The notes under the pieces: model-generated
The model's database searches: none
The model's input: only the letters and a program-made list of their open reading frames with translations
What the model was told of the DNA's origin: nothing
Position numbers and translations under genes: made by a program
Source of the DNA: Flexivirga caeni
GTDB taxonomy: Bacteria; Actinomycetota; Actinomycetes; Actinomycetales; Dermatophilaceae
Length of the DNA: 64,000 nt
Reading direction: 5' to 3'
NCBI RefSeq assembly: GCF_003724155.1
Contig: NZ_RJJQ01000002.1
Span: 124,001-188,000, forward strand
Shown here: positions 26,514 to 36,074 of the stretch, one piece after another
How the letters are laid out: every line of letters begins with the position of its first letter
Position numbering within the stretch: the first letter of the stretch is position 1

Positions 26514-26855
26514 CGTGGTCTCCTTGGGTAGCTGGGTGCGGCACCTCGATCGTGTCAGACCTGACCGTGCCTTCGGCTGGAGCAGCCCGGTCGCCGTGTG
26601 CCGTGGTGCGCGTGGCCTGCCTGCGGCCGGGGGGACTCTGTGCGGTGCGGGGTATCCGGTCCCGGCGGTGATCGCTGCTCTGCTGGTCGTAGCGGTGCGC
26701 GGCCGACCGCCCGGTGGCTCGGCTCAGTCTGAAGCCGGGCGTCACTTCGGTGTACTGGTCGGTGGTCCAGGACGACGAACTGCAACTGATCTCACAGAGC
26801 AGCGGCGACTGATGCTCCGGGCTCGCCAGGCGCATCTGCCGGTTCTGAAGCTCCG
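26514..26855. other. 342-bp gap without a recognisable gene
   Basis: The stretch between the acyl-CoA dehydrogenase stop and the AhpD-like gene has open frames on both strands, but none has family-like sequence or a ribosome site. The minus-strand frame from 26785 is Arg/Pro/His-rich and looks non-coding. The leader should contain the promoter of the AhpD-like gene. I see no strong hairpin. Confidence 0.5.
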
Positions 26856-28004
26856 TCACAGCCCTTCGGCCTTGAGCAGCTGCCGTGCCAGCACCAGCTT
26901 CTGCACCTCGCTGGTGCCCTCGTAGATGCGAAAGAGGCGAGCCGCGCGGTAGAAGCGCTCGACGGGCACGGTGCGCATGTAGCCCATGCCGCCGTGGATC
27001 TGCACCCCTCGGTCGGCGACCCGGCCGAGCATCTCGCTGGCGAAGAGTTTGGACGCCGACGGTCCGAGCTTGCGGTCCGTGCCGTCGCGGAACTCGTGCG
27101 CTGCTTCCAGCGCCAGCGCTCGTGCGGCGCGCAGCTCGGCATACGACTCGCCGATCATGCCCTGGATGAGCTGGAAGGTGCCGATCGGCTTGCCGCCCTG
27201 CGTCGCGGTCGCGGCATGCCGCACCGACTCGTCCAGGATCCGCTGCGCCTGCCCGACGCAGATGGCCGAGATGTGCAGCCGACCCTTGGCGAGCGAGGCC
27301 ATCGCGGCGTGGAAGCCGACCTCCTCCTTGCCGCCGATCAGCCGGTCGGTGCCGACGACGACGTCGTCGAAGAACAGCTCGCTGGTCCAGGCGCCCTCCT
27401 GGCCCATCTTCTTGTCGTGCGGGCCGATCGTCAGACCGGGGGAGTCGGTGTCGACCAGGAATGCCGAAATGCCTTTGGTGCCACTGGCGTTCGGGTTGGT
27501 GCGGGCGAAGACAACCAGCACTTGAGCCAGCTGGGCGTTGGTGATGAAACGCTTCGAGCCGGTGATCAGGTAGGTGTCGCCATCCTTGACCGCCGCGGTG
27601 CGCATGCCGCTCGGGTCGGACCCGGCGCCGTCCTCGGTGAGCGCGAACGAGGCGATCACTTCGCCGGAAGCGAGCCGGGGCAGCCACTGCTGCTTCTGCT
27701 CCTCCGTGCCGTAGTTGACCAGCACCTGGCCGGCGATGCCATTGTTCGTGCCGAACAGCGAGCGGTAGGCCGGCGTGGTGTAGCCGAGCTCCATCGCCAG
27801 GCGGACATCCTGCAGCGCGTCCAGGCCGATGCCGCCATACTCCTCGGGGATGGCCAAGCCGAACAAGCCCATCTGCTTGGACTCGGCGATCAGCTCGTCC
27901 GGGATGCGGTCCGCGGCCTCGATCTGCTCCTCGAGCGGAACGACCCGGGTGCGCACAAACTCGCGCACGCTGGCCAGGATGTCCGTGAAGTCGTCGTCGT
28001 CCAT
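26856..28004 (-). CDS. Acyl-CoA dehydrogenase
   Basis: This 382-residue flavoenzyme introduces the alpha-beta double bond in acyl-CoA at the first step of beta-oxidation. It shows FGLAIPEEYGGIG, FALTEDGAGSDPSGM (FAD/substrate loop), ITGSKRFITNAQLA, and the GGMGYMRTVPVERFYR stretch followed by YEGTSEVQK, which holds the usual catalytic Glu. Length is standard. GAGGAGAAACACC precedes the ATG. With the GntR regulator (divergent), the FabG-like SDR and the thiolase nearby, it forms a fatty-acid or branched-acyl catabolic group, although enoyl-CoA hydratase and ligase are absent. Confidence 0.94.
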   Translation of the reverse strand: MDDDDFTDILASVREFVRTRVVPLEEQIEAADRIPDELIAESKQMGLFGLAIPEEYGGIGLDALQDVRLAMELGYTTPAYRSLFGTNNGIAGQVLVNYGTEEQKQQWLPRLASGEVIASFALTEDGAGSDPSGMRTAAVKDGDTYLITGSKRFITNAQLAQVLVVFARTNPNASGTKGISAFLVDTDSPGLTIGPHDKKMGQEGAWTSELFFDDVVVGTDRLIGGKEEVGFHAAMASLAKGRLHISAICVGQAQRILDESVRHAATATQGGKPIGTFQLIQGMIGESYAELRAARALALEAAHEFRDGTDRKLGPSASKLFASEMLGRVADRGVQIHGGMGYMRTVPVERFYRAARLFRIYEGTSEVQKLVLARQLLKAEGL

Positions 28005-28349
28005 GGTGTTTCTCCTCGTTCTGACTTATGCGGTGAAGAGTGTCACGATCGTGGCCACGCGCACCGAGCGGTCGCCGGTTTCCGTCCTGGTGGCTGAAGG
28101 TCGTGCGTGCCGGAAGCGACCGTTGCCGAGAGGCCGTGAGCGCCGTCGATCACGCGCCAGTGACTCACCTTGGGGCCGTCGAACGATGCAATCGGAGTTG
28201 CCCTTCATACCAAGACTTTCCCACTGCGGCGGACTTGGCGGCCCGAGGGCGATCACGGTGGCGTGGTACTATATAGAATACTGAGAATTGCTGATGGGCG
28301 GCGTAGATGACACGCCGATCGTCGGTTCGACGTCGTTCGGAGGAAGTGC
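28005..28349. promoter_or_regulatory. 345-bp divergent regulatory region, with AT-rich imperfect palindrome at 28266-28281
   Basis: Between the acyl-CoA dehydrogenase (minus) and GntR gene (plus) lies a non-coding stretch. It has an unusually AT-rich island, GTACTATATAGAATAC (28266-28281), which reads as an imperfect palindrome (12 of 16 positions symmetric) about 70 bp before the GntR start. It could be the GntR operator and/or a -10 region. No other gene-like frame is convincing. Confidence 0.55.
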
Positions 28350-29003
28350 GTGCACAGGAGTCAGCTCAGTGACGACGTCGCTACCTACCTCCGTGAGCAG
28401 ATTCTGGCGGGTGGATTTGTGCCCGGTCAGGCAGTCCGCACGGAGGCCGTCGGGAGGGATCTCGACGTATCTGCGACTCCGGTGCGCGAGGCGCTGCAAG
28501 CCCTGCGGGTGGAGGGGTTTCTCGACCTGGTGCCGCGCAAGGGGTTCACGGTCGCGCCGCTCACCGGCGAGGACATCCGCGACATTTTCGAAGCGTACGC
28601 GCTGATCGCAGGGGAGCTGACCGCGCGTGCAGCCGCCCGGGTCGATCCCGCGCAGCTGCAGGAGTTGCGCGCCGTGCACGAGCAACTCCTCGAATCGGCG
28701 AAGAACGGCGAGAATGAGCGACTGGAGCAGCTGAACCACGACTTCCACCGGCAGGTCTATCTCATCGCCGGATCCAAGCGGCTGCGCTGGGCGCTGAGCT
28801 CGTTCGCGAAATACGTGCCCAGCACCTTCTACTCCCAGATCGACGGGTGGCCGGAGGCTACCGCCGCCGACCACGGGGAGATCTTCGCCGCGCTGGAGAA
28901 CCACGACGCGGACAAGGCGCGCGAACTCATGGCGCAGCACGTCCGCGACGCCGGGGAGAAGCTCTCGGAGTATTTCGCCAAGCGGCAGCGTTCGACGAAG
29001 TAG
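28350..29003 (+). CDS. GntR-family (FadR/FCD-type) transcriptional regulator
   Basis: The 217-residue regulator has an N-terminal winged helix (DDVATYLREQILAGGFVPGQAV, GRDLDVSATPVREALQALRVEGFL) and an all-helical FCD effector domain. The FCD metal-binding His residues are in LNHDFHRQVYLIAG and in the C-terminal ATAADHGEIF and MAQHVRDAG segments. GGAGGAA precedes the GTG start. FCD regulators respond to carboxylates or acyl-CoA-type ligands. Its gene is flanked by acyl-CoA dehydrogenase (divergent) and SDR/thiolase (convergent), so it probably controls this catabolic group. Confidence 0.92.
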   Translation: MHRSQLSDDVATYLREQILAGGFVPGQAVRTEAVGRDLDVSATPVREALQALRVEGFLDLVPRKGFTVAPLTGEDIRDIFEAYALIAGELTARAAARVDPAQLQELRAVHEQLLESAKNGENERLEQLNHDFHRQVYLIAGSKRLRWALSSFAKYVPSTFYSQIDGWPEATAADHGEIFAALENHDADKARELMAQHVRDAGEKLSEYFAKRQRSTK

Positions 29004-29004
29004 C

Positions 29005-29748
29005 TCACATGTGCCGGCCGCCGGTGACTTCCAGCACTGCGCCGGTGATGTAGCTGGACATGTCGCTGGCCATGAACAGGACGGCCTGGGCGATCTCGGC
29101 CGCCTCGCCCATGCGCCCCAGCGCGATCTCCTTGAGCCGGGTCTGCAGGATGTCCTCCCGCATGCCCTCGGTCATCGGCGTCCGGATCAGGCCCGGCATG
29201 ACCGAGTTGACCCGCACGCCCGCGAAGCCGACCTCCTTGGCCGCGGCCTTGGTGAGGCCGAGGATGCCGGCCTTGGCCGCGCTGTAGTTGGTCTGGCCGA
29301 GCAGGCCGACCTTGCCGGAGATCGACGAGATGTTCACGATCGACCCGCCCTGCTCCTGCTCCCGCATCACGGCGGACGCGGCACGGGTGCCGAGCCAGGT
29401 GCCGCGCAAGTGCACGGCGATGACCTCGTCGAACATCTGCTCGGTCATCTTGCGCATAGTCGCGTCGCGGGTGATGCCGGCGTTGTTGACGAACACGTCG
29501 AGTGACCCGAAGCGGTCCACCGCGGCCCGCACGACCCCCTCGACGTCTGCGCCGTCGGCGACGTTGCACGCCACGCCAGCGGCGCGGTCACCGATGTTCA
29601 GGCGTGCCGCAGCGGCGCCGGCCGCATCCGCGTCCAGGTCGACGATCACGATGTTCGCGCCCTCGGCGGCGAGCGCCTCGGCGATCGCGTAGCCGATGCC
29701 CTGGGCGGAGCCGGTGATGACGGCGGTGCGCTGGTCGAGAAGTGCCAT
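29005..29748 (-). CDS. FabG-like short-chain dehydrogenase (3-oxoacyl reductase / 3-hydroxyacyl-CoA dehydrogenase)
   Basis: The 247-residue SDR has [42 protein letters not shown] with the catalytic Ser and YSAAKAG (Tyr, Lys). AAGGAGAGACCC precedes ATG 29748, which is why longer frames were rejected. The sequence is very close to FabG-type reductases. Its place next to thiolase suggests it acts as a 3-hydroxyacyl-CoA dehydrogenase in beta-oxidation. It ends 1 bp after the convergent GntR gene. Confidence 0.92.
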   Translation of the reverse strand: MALLDQRTAVITGSAQGIGYAIAEALAAEGANIVIVDLDADAAGAAAARLNIGDRAAGVACNVADGADVEGVVRAAVDRFGSLDVFVNNAGITRDATMRKMTEQMFDEVIAVHLRGTWLGTRAASAVMREQEQGGSIVNISSISGKVGLLGQTNYSAAKAGILGLTKAAAKEVGFAGVRVNSVMPGLIRTPMTEGMREDILQTRLKEIALGRMGEAAEIAQAVLFMASDMSSYITGAVLEVTGGRHM

Positions 29749-29864
29749 GGGTCTCTCCTTGGTTGTGGTCGTGGGTATTTCAGGAGGCGAGCACGCCGCG
29801 TGCACGCAGGTCGGTGAGGTGCTCGGCTGGGTCTCGCGGGTCCGCGACACCCCACTGCCTTTGT

Positions 29865-31061
29865 TCAGATCACCTCGAAGATCGCGGCCACGCCCTGGCC
29901 GCCGCCGATGCACATCGTCTCCAGCCCGCGACCGCCGCCGCGCCGGTGGAGTTCGTGCACGAGCGTCGTCATGATCCGGACGCCGGTCGCGCCCACCGGG
30001 TGGCCGAGCGAGATGCCGGAGCCGTTCACGTTCAGGCGGTCGATGTCGTCCAGCCCCCAGCCGCAGATCACGCCGAGCGCCTGTGCCGCGAACGCCTCGT
30101 TGAGTTCGATGAGGTCGATGTCGGACCAGGAGCGGCCGGTGCGGCGGAAGAGCTTCTCGACGGCCGGCACCGGGCCGAGACCCATCTCGGCCGGTTCACA
30201 GCCCACGGCCGTCCAGCCCTCCAGGAAGGCGATCGGCTCCAGGCCGTACTGGTCGAGCTTGTCCTCGGCGACGATCAGGCACGCGGCTGCAGCGTCGTTC
30301 TGCTGGCTGGCGTTTCCGGCGGTGGTCACGCCGTCCTTCATCAGCGGGCGTAGTGCCGCTAGCGATTCGACGGTGGTGCCGGGCCGCACTCCTTCGTCGC
30401 GGGCGAAGATCACCGGGTCACCCTTGCGCTGCGGCACCGAGACCGGGACGACCTCGTCGTCGAACGTGCCACGCTCCCAGGCGGCGGCGGCGTTCTGCTG
30501 GCTGCGGGCCGCGAAGGCGTCGGCTTCCTCGCGGGTGATGCTGTAGCGCTTCGCGACGTTCTCGGCGGTCTCGATCATCCCGGAGATGTAGCCGAAACGC
30601 TCCTCGGGCTGCGAGCGCTCCCGGCCCCGGTCGAGCCGGTCGTAGAAGGCGGCGTTTCCGGCGCGCTTCCCCCAGCGCAGGTTGGTCGAGTAGTACTCGA
30701 TGTTGCTCATGCTCTCGACCCCGCCGGCGATCACGACGTCGGCCGCGCCAGTCTGCACCATCATCGCCGCCGTCGCGATTGACTGCAGCCCGCCGCCGCA
30801 GCGCCGGTCCAGCTGCATCCCGGCGGTGTGGATGGGCAGCCCGGCCTGCAGCGCGATCCAGCGGCCGACGCATGGCGTCTCGCTGTTCGCGTAGGACTGC
30901 GCGAAGACCACGTCCTCGATGGCTTCCGGGTCGATGCCCGAACGTTCGAGCACGGCCGTGACGACCGTCGCGCCGAGTTGCTCGACGGACACCGGCTGGA
31001 GGGACTTCCCGAAGACTCCGACACCCGTGCGGGCTGGGGCGACGATCGCGGCTCTGGTCAT
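29865..31061 (-). CDS. Acetyl-CoA C-acyltransferase (thiolase)
   Basis: This 398-residue thiolase cleaves 3-ketoacyl-CoA, or in reverse condenses two acyl-CoAs. The nucleophilic Cys lies in [12 protein letters not shown] (about residue 90), the His in [17 protein letters not shown], and the second Cys in [22 protein letters not shown] completes the family set. ATG 31061 is preceded by GAGAAGAG. It is 117 bp upstream of the SDR on the same strand and likely shares its transcript. Confidence 0.94.
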   Translation of the reverse strand: MTRAAIVAPARTGVGVFGKSLQPVSVEQLGATVVTAVLERSGIDPEAIEDVVFAQSYANSETPCVGRWIALQAGLPIHTAGMQLDRRCGGGLQSIATAAMMVQTGAADVVIAGGVESMSNIEYYSTNLRWGKRAGNAAFYDRLDRGRERSQPEERFGYISGMIETAENVAKRYSITREEADAFAARSQQNAAAAWERGTFDDEVVPVSVPQRKGDPVIFARDEGVRPGTTVESLAALRPLMKDGVTTAGNASQQNDAAAACLIVAEDKLDQYGLEPIAFLEGWTAVGCEPAEMGLGPVPAVEKLFRRTGRSWSDIDLIELNEAFAAQALGVICGWGLDDIDRLNVNGSGISLGHPVGATGVRIMTTLVHELHRRGGGRGLETMCIGGGQGVAAIFEVI

Positions 31062-31554
31062 GGCTGGGCTCTTCTCTTGTCCTGGATGGTCGGGTGTTCC
31101 CGGCGACGCGTGAGGCTGCCGACAATCTAAGACGCGCACACAGGCCAACTTTCACCAGCCCCGACCAGGCCGAGGTCGACCCCGTCGCCACGATTGGAGG
31201 CTTTCACCGGGGTTGGGCTCGCCGCCCGGCAGCACCCAGTCCCCACGGCGTTCGAGGAGGAGCACGCGCGATCCGCGCAGGACGACCGCGGAGCATCTGA
31301 TGACATTCGTCTTCACCTGTAATCACCTTCTACGAAGGGATCACAGGGGCCATCAGCGGTCAGCGGTTCGGGCACGGCGTGCCTCGGGCGGGCTCCATCA
31401 CCGAGCCCGAACATAGCCACACGCCGTGACGAGCGCCGAAACATCGCGGCCCGCGCCATCGGCTACAGTGACAGCTGGTGATGGAGCCCGCCCGCGAATT
31501 TCGCGAACCGCCACCCGTGGCTGATGGCACCTTCGATCGATACGAAGGTGAGCC
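31062..31554. other. 493-bp intergenic region with nested inverted repeats
   Basis: No convincing gene lies between the thiolase and the first MutS-like gene. The right half is highly structured. GGGCGGGCTCCATCACC (31386-31402) has an exact inverted copy at 31477-31493. GTTCGGGC (31366) pairs with GCCCGAAC (31405). CACGGCGTG (31373) pairs with CACGCCGTG (31420). The region must also hold the promoters of the divergent thiolase and MutS-like operons. Confidence 0.6.
31386..31493. repeat. 108-bp element bounded by perfect 17-bp inverted repeats
   Basis: The outer arms match exactly over 17 bases with 74 bases between them. I see no target-site duplication immediately outside (left flank GTGCCTC, right flank GCGAATT), which weakens a MITE reading. 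A cruciform, a structured 5' leader, or an inverted-repeat regulatory site are alternatives. Confidence 0.7.
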
Positions 31555-33096
31555 ATGCCCATACTCCGCAATCGCCCCACGCCGTTGTACCCGCGGCCTC
31601 CCGACGAGCGCCGGCTCGCTCGACGGCCCCCGGCCGACACCCTGCACGACCTGAATCTCGACCAGGTCTTCGCCTCGATCAGTGCCGGCGCCGACGAATA
31701 CCAGTTCGCAGAGATCTTCGAATGTCCGGCCGACGATCTCGAGGTGGTCGAGCACCGGCACGAGGTGTTCCGTGATCTCGAGAACGACGAAACACTCCAC
31801 GTGCTGCGGGATTTCGTCGTCGACGCGGCAGCGGTCCGCACGCGGCTCGCCCAGAAACTGTATGACGACCTGCAGGCGCACCGGTGGTTCCTGGGCACAG
31901 TGCTCGCGCATTGTCGGGCGGTGGCCGCGGCGGGGGACGGCCTCGCGGGCGCTCCCGTGTCGTCGGCGGGTTTGTGTGCATTGCGCGGGCGGCTGGCGGC
32001 ATACCGGCAGAGCACGGAGTTCACGGAGCTGTTCGACCAGGCCACACGCCTCGACAAGGCGTTCGAGGAGCTGCGGTTCGTCGTGTTCACCCACGCCGGC
32101 AAGATCACCGTCGCCGCGCCCGGCGACGAACCCGACTTCGCCGGGTCCGTGCTCGCGACCTTCGAGCGATTCGCGAGTGTCGGGTCCGGAGAACGCAGGG
32201 AGGAACACCGCGGGACCCACCAGCTGGACCGGGTCGAGTCCGCCGTGCTGCATCTGCTGAGCCAGCTCTATCCGAAGCTGTTCACCGATGCGGCCGAATT
32301 CCACCGCAACAACGCCGGATTCGTCCCGCAATGGCTGCAGGACGATGAACGTGAAGCAGCCTTCTTCCTGCAGTACGTCGACTTCATGCAGTCTCTGGAC
32401 GCGGCAGGCACCCACTGGGTGCTGCCCACGCTGTCGCGCACGGACCGCACCGAGCGCGTCGTCGCCGGGTGCGACGTCGCCCTGGCCCGCCAGCTGGCCA
32501 AGGACCACCGGCGGTGCGTCGCCAATGACTGGCAGCTGACGCCGCCGGAGCAGATCCTCGCGGTCTCCGGTCCCAACCAGGGCGGAAAGACCACCACGGC
32601 AAGGATGTTCGGCCAGTTGCACTACCTCGCCTCACTCGGTCTGCCGGTGCCAGCCGTCGAGGCGCGCCTCTTCCTCCCTGATGCCGTCTACACGCACTTC
32701 GAACGCGCTGAGAGCATCGAAACGCTCGCCGGCAAGCTGGAGGACGAGTTGCGCCGCGCCAGAAGCCTGTTGGAGCGGGCCACCAAGGACAGCGTGGTGA
32801 TCTTCAACGAGACGTTCGGCTCGACCTCGCTCGCCGATGCCTACGCGCTCGGTGCGAGCGTCCTGCGACGCGTCATCGATGTCGGCGCGATCGGTGTCTA
32901 CGTCACCTTCGTCGACGAGCTGACCCGGCTGGACGAGCACGTGGTCAGCATGATGAGCACCACGGACACCAGCGACGACTCCGTGCGGACGTTCAAGGTG
33001 GTCCGCAAGCGGGCCGACGGGAAGGTGCACGCAGCCGCGATCGCCCGGCGGTATCACCTGACGTACCAGGACATTCGGCAGCAGGTGGCTTCGTGA
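31555..33096 (+). CDS. MutS-like ATPase, first of a tandem pair
   Basis: The 513-residue protein carries only the lever/clamp-like helical region and the MutS ATPase domain, without the mismatch-recognition and connector domains of MutS1. Walker A is SGPNQGGKTT (Lys345), then FERAESIETLAGKLEDEL, the Walker B-like VVIFNETFGSTS, in which the usual DE is NE, and a signature TSLADAYALG. MutS proteins read DElGRGTS here, so Glu is kept but the preceding Asp is Asn. It is the first gene of an operon with a second MutS-like protein and an enolase. Function is unknown; a DNA- or RNA-structure-dependent ATPase is the family expectation. Confidence 0.88.
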   Translation: MPILRNRPTPLYPRPPDERRLARRPPADTLHDLNLDQVFASISAGADEYQFAEIFECPADDLEVVEHRHEVFRDLENDETLHVLRDFVVDAAAVRTRLAQKLYDDLQAHRWFLGTVLAHCRAVAAAGDGLAGAPVSSAGLCALRGRLAAYRQSTEFTELFDQATRLDKAFEELRFVVFTHAGKITVAAPGDEPDFAGSVLATFERFASVGSGERREEHRGTHQLDRVESAVLHLLSQLYPKLFTDAAEFHRNNAGFVPQWLQDDEREAAFFLQYVDFMQSLDAAGTHWVLPTLSRTDRTERVVAGCDVALARQLAKDHRRCVANDWQLTPPEQILAVSGPNQGGKTTTARMFGQLHYLASLGLPVPAVEARLFLPDAVYTHFERAESIETLAGKLEDELRRARSLLERATKDSVVIFNETFGSTSLADAYALGASVLRRVIDVGAIGVYVTFVDELTRLDEHVVSMMSTTDTSDDSVRTFKVVRKRADGKVHAAAIARRYHLTYQDIRQQVAS

Positions 33097-34691
33097 GACC
33101 GCACCTGCTCTTCGCCGACAAGGACCTCGGTGAGCCGCCCGAGAGCGTGGCACCGCTGGTCGCGGACCTGGTCACCGATCTGGAGCTCGAGACGCTGCTG
33201 ACCGCAATGGCCGGGGACGACCCCCTGGTGTACGACGTGTGCGCTCAGGTGGTGACGGCGACCGACACCACACCGGAGACCGTCCGCTACCGGCAGGAGA
33301 TGCTGGCCGACGCGCTGGCGCACACCGCCGAGCTGCGAGAGCTCTACACCATCGCCGGCCAGGCGATGGCCGACGAGCGCAAGATCTACCGCACGACGTT
33401 CGAGTGGCGTTCCGAGGCGACCCTGCGGCGTGCGGTCCGCGTCCTGCGCCGACTGCTCGGGGCGGTGGCGCAGCTGCGTGAAGTCACTGATTCCCTGCAG
33501 GGCCAAGCGCATTCGGCGGCACTGCGTGAGATGTGCCGAACGCTCAGCACGGAGTTGGGCGATGCCTATCTGCAGGAGGCGCGCCAGCGCATCGATGAGC
33601 TGGAACTCACGCACGGGCTGCTCGTGTCGGCGTCGCTGGACCAGGGTGATGCCGTCTCCGGCATGCGCCCGAAGCTGGCGAACCTGTCCGGCAACCGGCT
33701 GATCGGGCGACGTCCACGGCTGAGCAAACCGAATTTCTCCTACACGATCGCCGACCGGGACCAGGCCGGCATGGAGGCGTTCAGCAGCTTCCGGGACAGG
33801 AGCCTGACTCAGGTCGCGCACGCCGCGGACACATCGGCGACGCACATCCTGACGTTCCTGAGCTGCCTGCGGCGCGAGGTGGCGTTCTACCTCGGGTGTG
33901 CGCGACTGCACGCATCCCTCGACGACCTCGGTGTGCCGGTGTGCGTTCCGGCCGTCATCGACACCGGCGTCCGGGCGCTCAACGCCACCGAACTGCGCGA
34001 CGTGCCGCTCGCGCTGCGGACCAGCAGTGCCCCTGTCCCGGTGACGGTGAAGGCCGCCGACGCGCCGCTCATCGTGGTGACGGGTGCCAACCGCGGCGGC
34101 AAGTCGACGGCTCTGCGCGCGCTCGGCGTCGCACAGCTGATGGCGCAGGCCGGGATGTTCGTCGCCGCCGACGCGTTCGAGTTCGCAGTGTGCGCAGGAG
34201 TTTTCACGCACTTCAAGCGCGAGGAAGACGCGTCGATGGAGCACGGAAAGTTCGACGAGGAACTCGATCGGATGGCCCGCATCGTCGAGGCGATCAGCCC
34301 GGGGTGTCTGCTGCTCGCGAACGAGTCCTTCGCGTCCACGAACGAGCAGGAGGCGTCGGACGTGGGCTTCGACGTCCTCACCGCGCTGGTCGACAGCGGG
34401 GTGACCGTCGTCCTGGTCACACACCTGTTCACCCTGGCGCAGCAGCTGTATGACGACTCGCGCCCGTCGCGCTTCCTGCGCGCCGAGCGAGGCGCGGACG
34501 GCAGGCGTCCCTACCAGCTGGAGCCCGCGCCACCGTTGCGGACGAGCTTCGGCGGCGACATCTACCGCGCCGTGTTCGGGGTCGCGCTCGATGACCACGG
34601 GCTGCCGGCGCAGGGTGCGTCGAGCGATCCGCCCGGTCGTCGGCGAGTCGTCCGATCGGCACCGGAATCCGCTTCGTACCAGACCGACTGA
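33093..34691 (+). CDS. MutS-like ATPase, second of the tandem pair
   Basis: This 532-residue partner also lacks the MutS N-terminal mismatch-binding domains. Walker A is TGANRGGKST (Lys337), then FTHFKREEDASMEHGKFDEEL, and Walker B-like LLLANESFASTNEQEAS (NES where MutS has DEL). VVLVTHLFTLAQ supplies the His switch. GTG 33093 overlaps the preceding stop (GTGA), so the two are made together and could form an asymmetric heterodimer like MutS-alpha or SMC-like ATPases. Both carry the same N-E substitution in Walker B, so it is a property of the subfamily and not decay. Confidence 0.88.
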   Translation: MRPHLLFADKDLGEPPESVAPLVADLVTDLELETLLTAMAGDDPLVYDVCAQVVTATDTTPETVRYRQEMLADALAHTAELRELYTIAGQAMADERKIYRTTFEWRSEATLRRAVRVLRRLLGAVAQLREVTDSLQGQAHSAALREMCRTLSTELGDAYLQEARQRIDELELTHGLLVSASLDQGDAVSGMRPKLANLSGNRLIGRRPRLSKPNFSYTIADRDQAGMEAFSSFRDRSLTQVAHAADTSATHILTFLSCLRREVAFYLGCARLHASLDDLGVPVCVPAVIDTGVRALNATELRDVPLALRTSSAPVPVTVKAADAPLIVVTGANRGGKSTALRALGVAQLMAQAGMFVAADAFEFAVCAGVFTHFKREEDASMEHGKFDEELDRMARIVEAISPGCLLLANESFASTNEQEASDVGFDVLTALVDSGVTVVLVTHLFTLAQQLYDDSRPSRFLRAERGADGRRPYQLEPAPPLRTSFGGDIYRAVFGVALDDHGLPAQGASSDPPGRRRVVRSAPESASYQTD

Positions 34692-34701
34692 AAGGACCGC
34701 C

Positions 34702-35982
34702 ATGCCCTCAAAGGAACCACTCCGGATCACCGGCATCGACGCCGAGCAGATTCTCGACTCCCGCGGTCACCCCACCCTGCACGTGGAACTCACGGCCGGT
34801 GACGGTGCGGTCCACCACGGTTTCGCGCCGTCCGGGGCCTCCACCGGCGAACACGAGGCGCGCGAACTGCGCGACGGCGGGCCGGAATACGGCGGTCTGG
34901 GAGTGACCAACGCGATCGCTGTCGTGGCCGGCAAGATCGAGCCGTTGCTGCGCCACGGGCAGTGGACCTGCCTGGACGACATCGACGACGCGCTGCAACG
35001 CACGGACGGGACCGGGCACTTCGCCCGGATCGGATCCAATACCGCCGTCGCCGTCTCCACCGCGTGCGCGCGGGCGTTCGCCGCACGCGACGAGCTTCCG
35101 CTCCACGCGTGGATCGCCGCGCGCCTCGGGACGACGCCGACGCTTCCGGTGCCGCACTTCAACGTCGTCAACGGTGGCATACACGCCGCCAACGGGCTGG
35201 CCTTCCAGGAGTTCCTGGTGGCTCCGACCGGCGCGTCGACGATGGCCGAGGCGGTGCGGATGGGTGCGGAGATCTACGCCGCGCTGGCCGGTCAATTGCG
35301 GAGCCGGTTCGGCACCGTCGGCGTCGGCGACGAGGGCGGATTCGCCCCGGACACCGACGACGAGCGGCAGATCCTCGGTGTGCTCGTGCGCAGCATCGAG
35401 GATGCCGGGTTCACCCCGGGACACGAGGTGCAGATCGCCCTGGACTCGGCTGCGAACGGCTTCTATGACGGTCGCGCCTACCGGCTGCACGGCCGCTGGC
35501 GCACCGCAGATCAGTTGCTGGACCGGTATGACGAGCTGGTCCGCGATTTCCCGATCTGGAGCCTGGAGGACCCGTTCGACGAGTCGGACCGGCCGGCGTG
35601 GCGTGCGTGCGTCGATCAGCTCGGCGGTCGCGTGCAGGTGCTGGGCGACGACATCTTCGTCACGGACGCGCGCCGCATCCGGCAGGGTGCGCAGGACGGC
35701 ATCGCGACGGCGGCGCTGATCAAACCCAACCAGATCGGCACGGTCACCCAGACGTTCGAGGCATTGCGCACGGCCCGCGAGGTCGGGCTTGCGGCGATGA
35801 TCTCGCACCGGTCCGGGGAAACACTCGATACATTCATCGCCGACCTCGCCGTCGGTGCCGGTGTGGGTCAACTGAAGGCAGGCGCACTGGCACGCGGGGA
35901 ACGGGTGGCGAAGTACAACCGGCTCACTCGGATCGAGGAGCTGCATCCCGAATTGCGTTATGCCGAGCTACGTTCCAGCTGA
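34702..35982 (+). CDS. Enolase (phosphopyruvate hydratase) paralogue
   Basis: The 426-residue protein is a complete enolase: QILDSRGHPTLHVEL, GASTGEHEA, NVVNGGIHAANGLAFQEFLV, SLEDPFDESD and GDDIFVTD metal ligands, the catalytic Lys in LIKPNQIGTV, and SHRSGETLDTFIAD. It interconverts 2-phosphoglycerate and PEP if it keeps that activity. It begins 10 bp after the MutS-like pair and so lies in their operon, an odd place for the glycolytic gene, which normally sits near ftsB/ppx in Actinomycetota. NGGIHAANG differs from NGGAHADN, so this may be a diverged second enolase; loop changes could alter the substrate. Confidence 0.93.
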   Translation: MPSKEPLRITGIDAEQILDSRGHPTLHVELTAGDGAVHHGFAPSGASTGEHEARELRDGGPEYGGLGVTNAIAVVAGKIEPLLRHGQWTCLDDIDDALQRTDGTGHFARIGSNTAVAVSTACARAFAARDELPLHAWIAARLGTTPTLPVPHFNVVNGGIHAANGLAFQEFLVAPTGASTMAEAVRMGAEIYAALAGQLRSRFGTVGVGDEGGFAPDTDDERQILGVLVRSIEDAGFTPGHEVQIALDSAANGFYDGRAYRLHGRWRTADQLLDRYDELVRDFPIWSLEDPFDESDRPAWRACVDQLGGRVQVLGDDIFVTDARRIRQGAQDGIATAALIKPNQIGTVTQTFEALRTAREVGLAAMISHRSGETLDTFIADLAVGAGVGQLKAGALARGERVAKYNRLTRIEELHPELRYAELRSS

Positions 35983-36074
35983 GCTGCCTGGCTACGGCGA
36001 TGGTGCCGACCGAAAACTGACCCTCGGCGCGGTGATCGGTGCCTGGTGGCTCTGGTGCCTTCTACGGTGGTGCT

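Noticed and set aside
28266-28281. Firm assignment of the GntR operator
   Set aside because: The palindrome is imperfect (12 of 16) and AT-rich; it could equally be a -10 region, so it is listed with moderate confidence only.
31386-31493. Confident call of a MITE
   Set aside because: No flanking target duplication and only one copy in the window, so it was reported only as an inverted-repeat element.
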